Positions 10,101-17,947 of a stretch of 64,000 bases of DNA are shown here, one piece after another; position 1 is the stretch's first letter, and every line of letters starts with the position of its first letter. The stretch comes from Halorussus caseinilyticus (GTDB lineage: Archaea > Halobacteriota > Halobacteria > Halobacteriales > Haladaptataceae). Under the pieces are notes generated by a model. The model was not told the origin of the DNA and made no database searches. It was given only the letters and a program-made list of their open reading frames with translations. The position numbers and the translations under genes are program-made. The stretch spans positions 682,001 to 746,000 of the forward strand of contig NZ_CP119809.1 of assembly GCF_029338395.1 (NCBI RefSeq). Direction: 5' to 3'.

Positions 10101-11027
10101 CTACTCGCGCTCCTCGGGGTCGGTCCGCCAGTCGTATCGCTCGACTGCTCGGTCCGCCCTCGCCGAGAGACCGTAGGGGTTTCTGGTCTCGCTCCGGTCT
10201 TTGAACCGCGCCCAAAGACCGTCCTTACACCCGACGACCACGTTGGTCGTCACGCGCTTGCCGTTGCCCATCCATTCGGAGGGGGCTTTCTCGCCGCGAA
10301 TCACGTCGGTCGCGTTCTCTACGGCGTCTGACGCCGCGTCTCGGAGCGTCCGCCGGAAGATGCCGGGTCGCGGGCCGTAGTTTTTCACCAGTCGGTAGGC
10401 GAGCGCTCGGTACTTCCACCCCCAGTCGCGGCCGTCACCGTCTTCGTCGTCCTCGTCGTCGGTCCGGGTCACGCACACGTCCGGCGACCACGCTACCTCG
10501 TGACCGTTCGTGGCGAGTCGGTGGGCACAGTCGCGCGCCCCGCCCGTCACCAGATACTCGTCGAACCCGTCCATCGCCTCGGCGACTTCGCGGGAGAACG
10601 CGACGTTCCCGCCGTCGAAGTAGGTGACTTCCTTCCCGTCGATGGTGCAACACTCCTCGGACTCGGTGGTTACGCCCGCCCGGACCGACCGATGGACCGG
10701 GCCGGTCACTACGTCGGCGTCTTCGAGGCCCGCGTGTACTCCCTCGGCCCACGAGGATTCGACCGCGTTGTCCTGACCGACCAGCGCCACCACCTCACCG
10801 CTGGCGGCCGAGAGTCCGGCGTTCCGCGCGACGTTGAGTTTCCGGTCGGAGACTTCGACCAACACGTCCACGTCGTCGCGGTCCTGTACCATCCCGGTAG
10901 TCCCGTCGGCGGAGGGGCCGTTGACGATGACCACCTCCGCGTCCGGAGCGTGAGCCGCCAACGCGTCGAGACACGACGCGAGGCGCTCGCGCCCGTTGAG
11001 CGTCGGGACCACCACGGATAGCTCCAT
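10101..11027 (-). CDS. Family 2 glycosyltransferase
   Basis: The 308-residue protein is a GT-A fold glycosyltransferase. The N-terminus ELSVVVPTLNGRERLASCLDAL and VVIVNGPSADGT form the nucleotide-sugar site. DRKLNVARNAGLSAASGEVVALVGQDN holds the DxN-type metal-binding region (here GQDN instead of DxD), and FDGGNVAFSREVAEAMDGFDE is the acceptor region. No transmembrane helices are obvious. A TTTTTAAG box at 11051-11058 lies about 27 nt upstream of the ATG, implying a leaderless transcript. It precedes no sugar gene cluster; a methyltransferase gene lies upstream on the same strand with its own promoter. The acceptor is unknown, with surface glycan or lipid glycosylation most likely. Confidence 0.85.
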   Translation of the reverse strand: MELSVVVPTLNGRERLASCLDALAAHAPDAEVVIVNGPSADGTTGMVQDRDDVDVLVEVSDRKLNVARNAGLSAASGEVVALVGQDNAVESSWAEGVHAGLEDADVVTGPVHRSVRAGVTTESEECCTIDGKEVTYFDGGNVAFSREVAEAMDGFDEYLVTGGARDCAHRLATNGHEVAWSPDVCVTRTDDEDDEDGDGRDWGWKYRALAYRLVKNYGPRPGIFRRTLRDAASDAVENATDVIRGEKAPSEWMGNGKRVTTNVVVGCKDGLWARFKDRSETRNPYGLSARADRAVERYDWRTDPEERE

Positions 11028-11093
11028 ACCCCCGAATCTTCCGCCCGAGCCTTAAAAACAATTCGGCCTCGTCTCGTTCGCCTCGCGAGTCGG

Positions 11094-11801
11094 TCACTCG
11101 ACGCTGGCGTTCCAGTAGGAGACCGACGCGAAGTAGTCGCCGATAGGCGAGTTACCGATGGCGGTGTCTACGTCCCGAATCGGTCCGGCTATCGCGCCCG
11201 GAATCTTCCGATAGAAGCCGTAGGGCAGTATCCAGTCGTGTTCGGCGTCAACGAGTCGGAGGTCCGACTCGGCCAACAGTTTCTCCACGTCGCTCCGCGA
11301 GTAGAGGTGGGAACCCATCGGGAGCAACCAGTTGTAGACGCTTCGCGTGCTTCTGGCGTTGAACGTGTCGAAGACGACCTGTTCTTTGGCGACCCGACAC
11401 ATCTCCGAGAGGAAGGTCGCGGGCGTGTCCGCGAGGTGGAAAAACCGCATGGCGAACACGGTGTCGAAGTGGTCGTCGGGGAAGGGCAGTCGTCCGGCGT
11501 CTCCCCGCATGAACTCCAAGTGGTCGGCGACCCCGGCGCTCTGGGCCTTCTGGCGGCCTTGCTGGAGCATCGCGGCAGAGATGTCGAGACCCACGATGTC
11601 GGCACCGCGTTCGGCCAGCATGACCGTGAACCGACCGGTTCCGCAGGCGATTTCTAGAACCTTCTTGTCCTCGACTGGACCGATAGCGTCGAGGACGGCC
11701 TGCTTTTCGCGGCGGTCGATGAGTCGTCCGCCACGGGAGAACCGCTTCTCTTCGTACTCCTCGGCAACTTCGTCCGTCTGGTACCACTCCGCTCCTTTCA
11801 C
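11094..11801 (-). CDS. Class I SAM-dependent methyltransferase
   Basis: The product (235 residues from GTG 11801) has the Rossmann methyltransferase motifs: VLEIACGTGRFTVMLAERGA (motif I), VGLDISAAML, FMRGDAGRLPFPDDHFDTV and FAMRFFHL. The start chosen, GTG at 11801 (VKGAEWYQTDEVAEEYE), fits the family and lies about 30 nt after the box GTTTTAGTC at 11831-11839. An ATG at 11864 in the same frame is possible but would sit upstream of that box. The C-terminal part (YGFYRKIPG) is typical of small-molecule methyltransferases of the UbiE group. Substrate unknown. Confidence 0.85.
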   Translation of the reverse strand: MKGAEWYQTDEVAEEYEEKRFSRGGRLIDRREKQAVLDAIGPVEDKKVLEIACGTGRFTVMLAERGADIVGLDISAAMLQQGRQKAQSAGVADHLEFMRGDAGRLPFPDDHFDTVFAMRFFHLADTPATFLSEMCRVAKEQVVFDTFNARSTRSVYNWLLPMGSHLYSRSDVEKLLAESDLRLVDAEHDWILPYGFYRKIPGAIAGPIRDVDTAIGNSPIGDYFASVSYWNASVE

Positions 11802-11905
11802 GATTCTCGTTTCTTTGTAGTCCGTGGGGGGACTAAAACGGTATTGGAAGCGTCTCGTGACCAACCTCTTTGCCTCTCGGGGTCGTACGTCTCTCGGGGG
11901 ATTCC

Positions 11906-12067
11906 ATGACGACGTGCAAAGGATGCGGACGACACCTCGACGCCGAGGACCTCGTTCGTCACGAACGCGGCCGATTCGTCGTCGTCCACTGCCCGGACTG
12001 CAAGTGTCTAGTCGGGCGATACCACCGTCACGGCGACGACCCGCAGACGGACCGACTCGAAGGCTGA
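11906..12067 (+). CDS. Small zinc-finger protein
   Basis: This 53-residue protein has CKGCG near its start and CPDCKC near residue 31, the paired CxxC layout of haloarchaeal zinc-finger microproteins. The rest is charged and histidine-rich (RYHRHGDD). The ATG at 11906 lies shortly before the first CxxC; the frame is open a little upstream but without a better start. It is divergent from the methyltransferase and convergent with the following gene. Function is unknown; such proteins are often regulators or adaptors. Confidence 0.75.
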   Translation: MTTCKGCGRHLDAEDLVRHERGRFVVVHCPDCKCLVGRYHRHGDDPQTDRLEG

Positions 12068-12075
12068 GTCGGTGG

Positions 12076-12480
12076 CTACTCGCCGCTCGTGACCACGCGG
12101 TCCGGACGAATCCGAACGACCACTCTGGGACCGGACTCCTCGCCGTGGTGGGGATACTCCTCGACGCCCATGTAGCGACGCGCGAGTTCGTCGATGTGTT
12201 CGACTGCGCCGTCTTCGGTAACCTCGACCACCTCGCCGCGGACCGAGACGTACCGGTAGGGGTCGTCGGGGTCCATCACGCAGAGACCGACCTTCGGGTC
12301 GCGTTCGACGTTGCGCTCTTTCTGACGGCCGCGGGCGGTGTTGACCAGCAGGTAGCCTTCCTCGCCGCGGTCAATCCACACCGGCGTCACCTGCGGGGTG
12401 CCGTCGCCCATCAGAGTGGCGAAGTTGGCGAACGTCTGTCGCTCGAACAAGTCGTGGAACTCGTCGGGAATCGACTCCAT
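12076..12480 (-). CDS. PPOX-class F420/FMN-dependent oxidoreductase
   Basis: The 134-residue product has the split-barrel fold of pyridoxamine-5'-phosphate-oxidase-like proteins: FANFATLMGDGTPQVTPVWID, then LLVNTARGRQKERNVERDPKV, then YVSVRGEVVEV. In archaea this family mostly binds F420 or FMN and reduces small substrates, which fits but is not proven. ATG at 12480 gives the usual N-terminus (MESIPDEFHDLF); codons upstream in frame are AT-rich promoter sequence. It is divergent from the winged-helix gene at 12631. Confidence 0.85.
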   Translation of the reverse strand: MESIPDEFHDLFERQTFANFATLMGDGTPQVTPVWIDRGEEGYLLVNTARGRQKERNVERDPKVGLCVMDPDDPYRYVSVRGEVVEVTEDGAVEHIDELARRYMGVEEYPHHGEESGPRVVVRIRPDRVVTSGE

Positions 12481-12535
12481 GGTCGGAGTTGGTACTCGGC
12501 CGACGTAATCCTTGGTCGTCCGGAGCGCGGGAAGT

Positions 12536-12630
12536 GAATTTAAGGTGAAATAATACATCCTTAAGGAGTTTAGAGTGTACTGATGCACATATAGCCAAGC
12601 TTTACCAGTACGTTCTGGAGTGACATAGGT
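12536..12630. promoter_or_regulatory. AT-rich divergent promoter region with a palindrome
   Basis: This AT-rich stretch lies between the oxidoreductase (minus) and the winged-helix gene (plus). It holds TTTAAGG at 12539-12545 as a possible box for the minus gene, a perfect 10-bp palindrome TCCTTAAGGA at 12558-12567, and AGCTTTACCA near 12598-12607, about 28 nt before the ATG at 12631. The palindrome is a candidate operator for the neighbouring winged-helix protein; this is inferred from position only. Confidence 0.45.
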
Positions 12631-12900
12631 ATGAGCGCGACCACGGACGAGTCCCCCGTCGCCGAACAGTTATCAGACGATTTCCGCGACCGCCTGCGCG
12701 AACTTCCCCCGAGCGCCAAGTTGGTAGCGAAGGTACTGGAGACCGACGCTCCCCTCTCGCAGGGTCAACTCGCGGAAGAGTCGCTACTGCCCGACCGCAC
12801 GGTCCGGTACGCCCTGAACCGCCTCGAAGACGAAGACCTCGTGAACTCCCGCTACAGTTTCCAAGACGCCCGCAAGCAGGTCTACTTCCTCAACCGCTGA
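12631..12900 (+). CDS. MarR-like winged-helix transcription regulator
   Basis: This 89-residue protein is little more than a winged-helix domain: LPPSAKLVAKVLETDAPLSQ, then a recognition helix in LLPDRTVRYALNRLEDEDLV and a wing SRYSFQDARKQVYFLNR. It matches a conserved haloarchaeal small regulator usually annotated as MarR family. It has its own promoter in an AT-rich spacer that also contains a 10-bp palindrome. Autoregulation or control of the divergent oxidoreductase is possible. Confidence 0.82.
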   Translation: MSATTDESPVAEQLSDDFRDRLRELPPSAKLVAKVLETDAPLSQGQLAEESLLPDRTVRYALNRLEDEDLVNSRYSFQDARKQVYFLNR

Positions 12901-12949
12901 CCGGCCGGAACCGGCTACGCTTTTCTCGTCGCCGCGCCACGTTACCGAC

Positions 12950-13726
12950 ATGGAACTCCGAGAAGTCTCGGTTCCCACCGAGACGCTCGCACCGAGTGGA
13001 ACGACCAACGCCTACGTTCTCGGGCGCGAAGACGCGCTTCTGGTGGACCCCGCGGGGCGGACCGACGAACTCGACGCGGCAGTCGAATCGCGCGAGGTCG
13101 GCCACGTCCTCGTCACGCACGCCCATCCCGACCACGTGGGCGGGGTCGCACACTACGCGGATGCCTGCGACGCGACCGTCTGGGCGCGTGCGGGCCGCGA
13201 GGTGCGCTTTGAGCGTGCGACGGGGGTCGCGCCCGACCGGACGTTTCGGGAGGGGACCGAAATCGGCGGTGCGAGGGTCGTGGAGACGCCGGGCCACGCG
13301 CCCGACCACGTTGCGCTCGCGGCGGACGGAACGATGCTGACGGGCGACCTCGTGGTCGTCGAGGGGAGCGTGATGGTCGGCGCTGACGAGGGCGACCTGC
13401 GCGCCTACCTGACCTCGCTCCGGCGGCTTTACGCACGGAACCCCGACCGGCTTTACCCCGGCCACGGTCCCGTCATCGAGAACCCCCGGACGGAAATCGA
13501 GCGCCTGATTCGCCACCGATTGGACCGCGAGGCGAAGGTGCTGGCCGCGGTCCGAGAGGGCGCGACCACGCCGGACGCGATTCTCGACGCCGCCTACGAC
13601 AAGGACCTCACGGGCGTCCGGGACCTCGCCCGCGCGACGGTGGCCGCGCACCTCGAAAAACTCGACGTGGAGGGGAAAGTCGAGTGGGACGGCGACCGGG
13701 CGCGCCCGCCGGTCGTCGTGGACTAG
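12950..13726 (+). CDS. MBL-fold metallo-hydrolase
   Basis: The 258-residue protein has the metallo-beta-lactamase fold. The metal motif is THAHPDHVGGVAHY near residue 56, followed by ETPGHAPDHVAL, LTGDLVVV and YPGHGPVIENP. The C-terminal winged-helix-like segment (about 180-258) places it with LACTB2-type hydrolases, which include RNases and thioester hydrolases. It follows the winged-helix gene by 49 nt on the same strand, and a dispersed hairpin element begins soon after its stop. Substrate unknown. Confidence 0.85.
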   Translation: MELREVSVPTETLAPSGTTNAYVLGREDALLVDPAGRTDELDAAVESREVGHVLVTHAHPDHVGGVAHYADACDATVWARAGREVRFERATGVAPDRTFREGTEIGGARVVETPGHAPDHVALAADGTMLTGDLVVVEGSVMVGADEGDLRAYLTSLRRLYARNPDRLYPGHGPVIENPRTEIERLIRHRLDREAKVLAAVREGATTPDAILDAAYDKDLTGVRDLARATVAAHLEKLDVEGKVEWDGDRARPPVVVD

Positions 13727-13729
13727 CGA

Positions 13730-13880
13730 ACGCTCGGCCAACCAACTGTCGGGTGGGATAAAGGGGCCGCCCGCTGGCGGGCCGTAGGCCCGTGGTCGTC
13801 TCAGCGACCCCTATCTGAGACGAACGGAGTGAGTCGAAGATATGTCGCTGAGTGACCGCCAGCGGGCGGGGGCTTTCGAA
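13730..13880 (+). repeat. Full copy of the dispersed hairpin element (copy B)
   Basis: The main stem pairs CCGCCCGCTGGCGG (13767-13780) with CCGCCAGCGGGCGG (13856-13869), 14 of 14. The side hairpin is GGGCC-GTA-GGCCC (13779-13791). The inner stem pairs CTCAGCGAC (13800-13808) with GTCGCTGAG (13844-13852). Relative to the commonest copies, which have CGCTCGCGG and CCGCGAGCG, both strands of the main stem have changed in step (TGG with CCA). The left flank, with GCTCGGCCAACCAAC and GGGTGGGATAAAGGGG, is shared by other copies. An ATG inside the 3' part opens a frame, but it is not a plausible gene start. Confidence 0.85.
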
Positions 13881-13888
13881 ACCTCGTT

Positions 13889-14016
13889 CACTCCGACTCC
13901 GACTCCGACTCCGACTCCGACTCCGACTCCGACTCCGACTCCGACTCCGACTCCGACTCCGACTCCGACTCCGACTCCGACTCCGACTCCGACTCCGACT
14001 CCGACTCCGACTCCGA
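13889..14016 (+). repeat. Hexanucleotide microsatellite (ACTCCG)n
   Basis: About 21 uninterrupted copies of a 6-base unit follow directly after repeat copy B. Read in frame with the next gene they would encode a Thr-Pro tail, but the gene's own start lies downstream at 14169. Length variation by slippage is expected. Confidence 0.9.
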
Positions 14017-14168
14017 CGACAGAGACCGCAACGACAGCAGAAACAGCAACTCTAACACCGACGACTACAGAGACGACGAGGGCCGTCGAACCAATCCGGT
14101 CCCACAGAACCACCACGAGGTCCTCCCCCGATAAACACCCTTTTGCCCACGAAGGCCAATCTCCGGAC

Positions 14169-14894
14169 GTGCAGAGCCTCGAAGCGGAACTGGAGCGCGC
14201 TCAGGGTCTCGACATCGCCGACATCGCGGACGCCATCGAGTCGATTGGTTTCGAGTGTACGCGGTGCGGCGCGTGTTGTAAAGCCGAGGCTGACGACCCC
14301 CACACCGCGACGGTGTTCCCCGACGAGGTGCGGGACCTCGAAGACGCTACCGACTACGACTGGCGCGACGTGGCCCGGCCGATGCCCTACGGACTCGACG
14401 GCGGCGAGAGCGATGGCGGCGGTGGGTCCGACGGTGAGCCCACGGGCGAGACCTTCGAGTGGGCGCTCCAGACCGACGCCTGCGGCGACTGCGCGTTCTA
14501 CGAGGAGGCCGACGACGGCACGGGTGCCTGCTCGGTCCACGGGGACCGCCCGCTCATCTGCGAGACGTACCCCTTCTCGGTCGGACTCGGCGGGACGAGT
14601 CAACCCATGGGCGAGGCGGTAGACAGCGTTGCGCTGGGAGCGCAACGGAAAGCCGGTGAAACCGGCGACGAGGAGGGCGTCGTCCGCGCTCACGAGTGCG
14701 AGGGACTGGGGAGAGACATCTCTCGGGAGGACGCCGAGGACCTCGCGGCGGCGCTCAAAGAGCGCGCGGTCCGGGAACTGGCGGAGGCCATCGCGGTCCG
14801 CGACGAGTACGAACCCACCGACCCCGACGGTGGCGTCGTGGTCCACGACTCCGAGGGTGCCAAGCGCCCGGACGGGTCGGCCTACGACGGGTGA
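14169..14894 (+). CDS. YkgJ-type cysteine-cluster protein
   Basis: The 241-residue product carries the cysteine pattern of the YkgJ/FliB-like family that probably binds a metal or iron-sulfur centre: CTRCGACCKAEADDP near residue 35, CGDCAFYEEADDG, CSVHGDRPLICETYPFS, and a late HECEGLG. The frame is open upstream through a Thr-Pro microsatellite and a dispersed repeat. The start chosen is GTG at 14169 (VQSLEAELERAQ), which lies 28-38 nt after the box GATAAACACC near 14131. A gene-like extension into the microsatellite is therefore unlikely but cannot be ruled out. Biochemical function is unknown. Confidence 0.8.
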   Translation: MQSLEAELERAQGLDIADIADAIESIGFECTRCGACCKAEADDPHTATVFPDEVRDLEDATDYDWRDVARPMPYGLDGGESDGGGGSDGEPTGETFEWALQTDACGDCAFYEEADDGTGACSVHGDRPLICETYPFSVGLGGTSQPMGEAVDSVALGAQRKAGETGDEEGVVRAHECEGLGRDISREDAEDLAAALKERAVRELAEAIAVRDEYEPTDPDGGVVVHDSEGAKRPDGSAYDG

Positions 14895-15177
14895 GACCCG
14901 CGAGCAGGGCCGCGACGACGACCACCGCGAGCAGACGGTTTTTCGGTCGGGACTGGGACACGCGCAGGGTTCGTCCCGTTCTCGTACGTAAACCTTCAGG
15001 TACCGTCTTCGACCTTCCGACCCGGCGCGCGTTGGCGCGACCGTGAACGGGAGAGAAATATACAGATGCTTTTAAGAACAGATATTATTTCTAAAAGACA
15101 TAGATATATTGCTCTCGTTCCCTATCCGACGCTACCAACCCACTCGCGTCTCGTCAAAAAGTCGCGGAAGAACCGCG

Positions 15178-15603
15178 TTAGAAGTCCTCTTCGATGATTT
15201 CGCCGACCGCGAAGTTGGACTTGACTTCCGTAATTTCGACCTTCACGCGCTCGCCGATTTCGGCGTCGGGGACGATGATGACGTATCCGCGCTCGACGCG
15301 GGCGATGCCGTCGCCCTGCTTGCCGATGTCCTCGACTTCGACGTAGCGGATTTCGCCCTCCTCGACGGGGGGTTGCGGTTCGGACGGTGCGCCGCTACTC
15401 TTGGACTGTGACTTCGACTCAGTTTGCTTCGGGGAGCCGGAGTCGGAGTCGGAGTCGTCCGAGATGAGCGCGACGCGGTAGGTTTCGCCGGGTTCGACGG
15501 ACCCGGTTTCGATTTCTCGGCGCGGTACTTCGACGACGTACTTGTCGTCTTCGATAGTCACATCAGCACTGAACAGACACAGGAGTTTGTCAGAGATCTC
15601 CAA
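15178..15603 (-). CDS. TRAM-domain RNA-binding protein
   Basis: This 141-residue protein ends in a TRAM domain (VEVEDIGKQGDGIARVERGYVI, then GERVKVEITEVKSNFAVGEII), a beta-barrel that binds RNA and acts as a cold-shock-type chaperone in archaea. The first 50 residues (LLCLFSADVTIEDDKYVVEVP) form a small separate domain, joined by a Ser/Gln-rich linker of about 35 residues. The start is TTG at 15603; the upstream in-frame stop leaves no ATG. It is convergent with the YkgJ-type gene across an AT-rich 283-base spacer in which no gene is seen. Confidence 0.85.
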   Translation of the reverse strand: MEISDKLLCLFSADVTIEDDKYVVEVPRREIETGSVEPGETYRVALISDDSDSDSGSPKQTESKSQSKSSGAPSEPQPPVEEGEIRYVEVEDIGKQGDGIARVERGYVIIVPDAEIGERVKVEITEVKSNFAVGEIIEEDF

Positions 15604-15719
15604 GGCTATATGCCTCCGTTCGAACCCAAGTAGTCAGCGCGTAAAGAGTTTTTCTCAACGACCTTTTGACCACGACCTTTTGCCGCGGGTGGCGCACGAG
15701 CGCGCCGCCCTTGCAAAAG

Positions 15720-15835
15720 CTCGACCAAAAACGCGTCGTCACCCTCTCCGGGCCGTGCCTCCGGCACGGCCTTCCGAGGGTTCCTCGGTCCGCTCGCTCG
15801 TCGCGCCTTCGGCGCTCCTCGCTCGCGGTAGATTG
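15720..15835 (+). repeat. Element with exchangeable hairpin (copy 1)
   Basis: The element begins AAAAACGCGTCGTCACC (15727) and carries a perfect hairpin GGCCGTGCC-TCC-GGCACGGCC (15751-15771), then GGTTCCTCGGTCCGCTCGCT (15779-15798) and an inserted small hairpin GCGCC-TTC-GGCGC (15803-15815). The same flanks occur at 52189-52262 around a different hairpin. The whole spacer 15604-15898, between the TRAM gene start and the radical SAM gene end, holds no gene. Confidence 0.7.
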
Positions 15836-15898
15836 CGGTTCGTGGGACGTGCTGGGGTGTCCGCTCGCGGTGGATTGGTTCGCCGACCGCGGCGGCGG

Positions 15899-17626
15899 TC
15901 AGTCCGCGCCCTCCGGTCGCTCGGCCGTCGTGAACTCGGCGAGGTCCACGCCCACGTCGGCGTCGAGTTCGGCGGGCGACTCGTAGGGTCTGTTGACCAC
16001 GATGTTCCCGGCGCGCTGTTTCCCGAGACCCGGAATCGCGGTGAGTTCGTCCATCGTCGCGCTGTTCACGTCCAGCGGGTGGACCACGCCCGTCACCGAC
16101 CGATAGCCGTGGTCTACGACCGCAACGTCCACGGTTCGGCCGAGTTCGCGCTCGCCCGGAATCCCCACGAGCAGGGGGTAGGTCCCGAGTTGGCGGCCGA
16201 ACGTCTTGCCGTCCTCGTGGTATTCGAGGTGGACGTTCGGCAGAATCGTCCCCGCCGGAGCGAGTCGCTGGAGCATCGGGTTGTCGATTTGTTCGCGGAC
16301 CTCGGACTTGTACTGCTTGAACAGTTTCTTGTGGTCCTTGGCGATGTCCGCGCCCACGTCGCTCATCTCCGTGCCGTCGAACGCCATGACCTGCCGGATG
16401 TTGACCCGCCGGAGCATCAGGCCCTCGTCGTACACTCGCTTCAGGAACTTCTTGTTGTGGTCGAACGTCTCGCGGCGCTCGCCCTTGAGTCCGTGGAGCA
16501 GGTTGATGCCCGGCAGGAGTTTCGGCAGGCGGTTCGCGGCGTCCTCGCCGTGCGTGGGCGCGTCCGCGGGGTCCTCGCCGGGTCGCCACCCCGCCTCCTC
16601 GTTGACGATTTTGACAGCCTCGAAACACTCCTCGGCGGTGACGTTGAGATTGTTTTCCTCCTGCACGAGGGGGTCGGCCGACTCCAGACCGAACGCGGCG
16701 GTGTCGCCCGGCGTGTTGTGTTCGGCGATGACCCGGATGCCCTCGCGGGCGAGCTCGGGCCACTCGACCACCGTGATGGGGTTCATGTTGTCGAGGTGGA
16801 GCGTCCCGATGTCGGGCGCGACCTCACGAATCCCGCCGTAGAGGTCGCGCAGGGCGTCCGGGTTCGGTTTCTCGCCGTCGCCGCCGTACGCGAGGATGTC
16901 GGCCTGTCGGCCGAGTCGGAAGTGGCGCGTCCCCCGGTCGTAGAGGGTCTCGACTTCGCTGACGACCGACTCCGGTCGCCGGAACGAGGGGTTGCCGTAC
17001 AGCGGTTCCGTGCAGAACGAACACCGGTAGGGACATCCCCGAGAGGTCTCCAACTCGGCGATGAGGTAGTCGGGGTGGTTGGGGTGCTGTTCGACCACGA
17101 ACGCGCCCTTCGCGGCCCAGCGGTCGATTTCCTCGTTGTCGCGCATCCGGTTGTCGAACCCCTCCAGTCCGGTGTTCACGAGGTCGTAGGCCGCGGCCTC
17201 CACGTCGCCTTTCGCCACGAAGTCGAAGTCCAAGTCGTCGCGTTCGGTCTCGGTCGCTCCGGCGTTCTCGTCGCCGACGCCGAACTTCACGGGACCGCCC
17301 ATCAGACTCGTCCCGTCGGCGGTCCACGCCATCTTTCGCACTTCGTCGGGTTCGGCCGGAGTGCCTCCGACGTACTTGCCGGGAACGGTCATTCCGCCGA
17401 GGTAGACGAGCAGGTCGGCTTCCTCCACGTCGCGCCACTTGTGGGTGTCGTCGCGGAGTTCGTCTATCGTGTGGTAGGTGACGTTTTCGGTCGGGACGCC
17501 CGCGTCCACGATTGCTCCGGCGGTGTACCGCGGATACGTCGAGATGTACGGCGGCACGCCGAAGTGGGCGGGTTCGTCCACGTACCCGTCCACGAGAGTC
17601 ACGTCGAGGTCCGCGAGGTCGGTCAT
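15899..17626 (-). CDS. Radical SAM protein with C-terminal helix-hairpin-helix
   Basis: This 575-residue protein has the radical SAM cysteine motif CPYRCSFCTEP near residue 200, which binds the 4Fe-4S cluster that cleaves SAM. The N-terminal 170 residues (VTLVDGYVDEPAHFGVPPY, LLVYLGGMTVP) resemble a B12-binding-like Rossmann region seen in many radical SAM enzymes. The C-terminal part ends in a helix-hairpin-helix (VNSATMDELTAIPGLGKQRA), suggesting nucleic acid contact. It fits a conserved haloarchaeal family of unknown substrate; a role in tRNA or other RNA modification is a guess. No partner gene is adjacent. Confidence 0.85.
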   Translation of the reverse strand: MTDLADLDVTLVDGYVDEPAHFGVPPYISTYPRYTAGAIVDAGVPTENVTYHTIDELRDDTHKWRDVEEADLLVYLGGMTVPGKYVGGTPAEPDEVRKMAWTADGTSLMGGPVKFGVGDENAGATETERDDLDFDFVAKGDVEAAAYDLVNTGLEGFDNRMRDNEEIDRWAAKGAFVVEQHPNHPDYLIAELETSRGCPYRCSFCTEPLYGNPSFRRPESVVSEVETLYDRGTRHFRLGRQADILAYGGDGEKPNPDALRDLYGGIREVAPDIGTLHLDNMNPITVVEWPELAREGIRVIAEHNTPGDTAAFGLESADPLVQEENNLNVTAEECFEAVKIVNEEAGWRPGEDPADAPTHGEDAANRLPKLLPGINLLHGLKGERRETFDHNKKFLKRVYDEGLMLRRVNIRQVMAFDGTEMSDVGADIAKDHKKLFKQYKSEVREQIDNPMLQRLAPAGTILPNVHLEYHEDGKTFGRQLGTYPLLVGIPGERELGRTVDVAVVDHGYRSVTGVVHPLDVNSATMDELTAIPGLGKQRAGNIVVNRPYESPAELDADVGVDLAEFTTAERPEGAD

Positions 17627-17788
17627 AGGATGCAGTTGCTTCTCGACGGGTAAAACGGTGACTACACGTCAGTCCGACGCGGACGACGAGGCCAGACCTC
17701 GGTCCGCGGGCGGGCGTCGTCCCGCGCTGTCGGCCCCAGAATCGCCGAAGCCCTCCCGTTTATGGTCGCTCGGGCGTTAGGTTCGGCC

Positions 17789-17947
17789 ATGCCCGCGACG
17801 CTCGAAGTGAAGTGTACGAACGACGAGTGCGAACTGGACATGTTCGAGATGCACTACACCTACGACATGCCCGACGACGTTGGCGTCTCGGATTTCCAGT
17901 GTCCGTACTGCACTCGAACCGACACCCTCCGAGAAATCGAGCTATGA
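17789..17947 (+). CDS. Small zinc-ribbon-like protein (DUF7559-like)
   Basis: The 52-residue product has two cysteine pairs, CTNDEC near residue 8 and CPYC near residue 38, with MFEMHYTYDMPDDVGVSDF between, a pattern conserved among short haloarchaeal proteins. A TTTATGG box at 17759-17765 lies about 27 nt before the ATG. Its stop overlaps the start of the Hsp20 gene by four bases (ATGA), so the two are cotranscribed. A metal-binding accessory role for the chaperone is possible but unproven. Confidence 0.78.
   Translation: MPATLEVKCTNDECELDMFEMHYTYDMPDDVGVSDFQCPYCTRTDTLREIEL

Noticed and set aside
13730-13885. Dispersed hairpin element as a tRNA or CRISPR repeat
   Set aside because: No cloverleaf or regular spacer array is present; copies are 6-16 kb apart and in both orientations.
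13842-14168. N-terminal Thr-Pro extension of the YkgJ-type protein
   Set aside because: The ATG lies within a dispersed hairpin element and the extension is only the translated microsatellite; a promoter box lies between it and GTG 14169.
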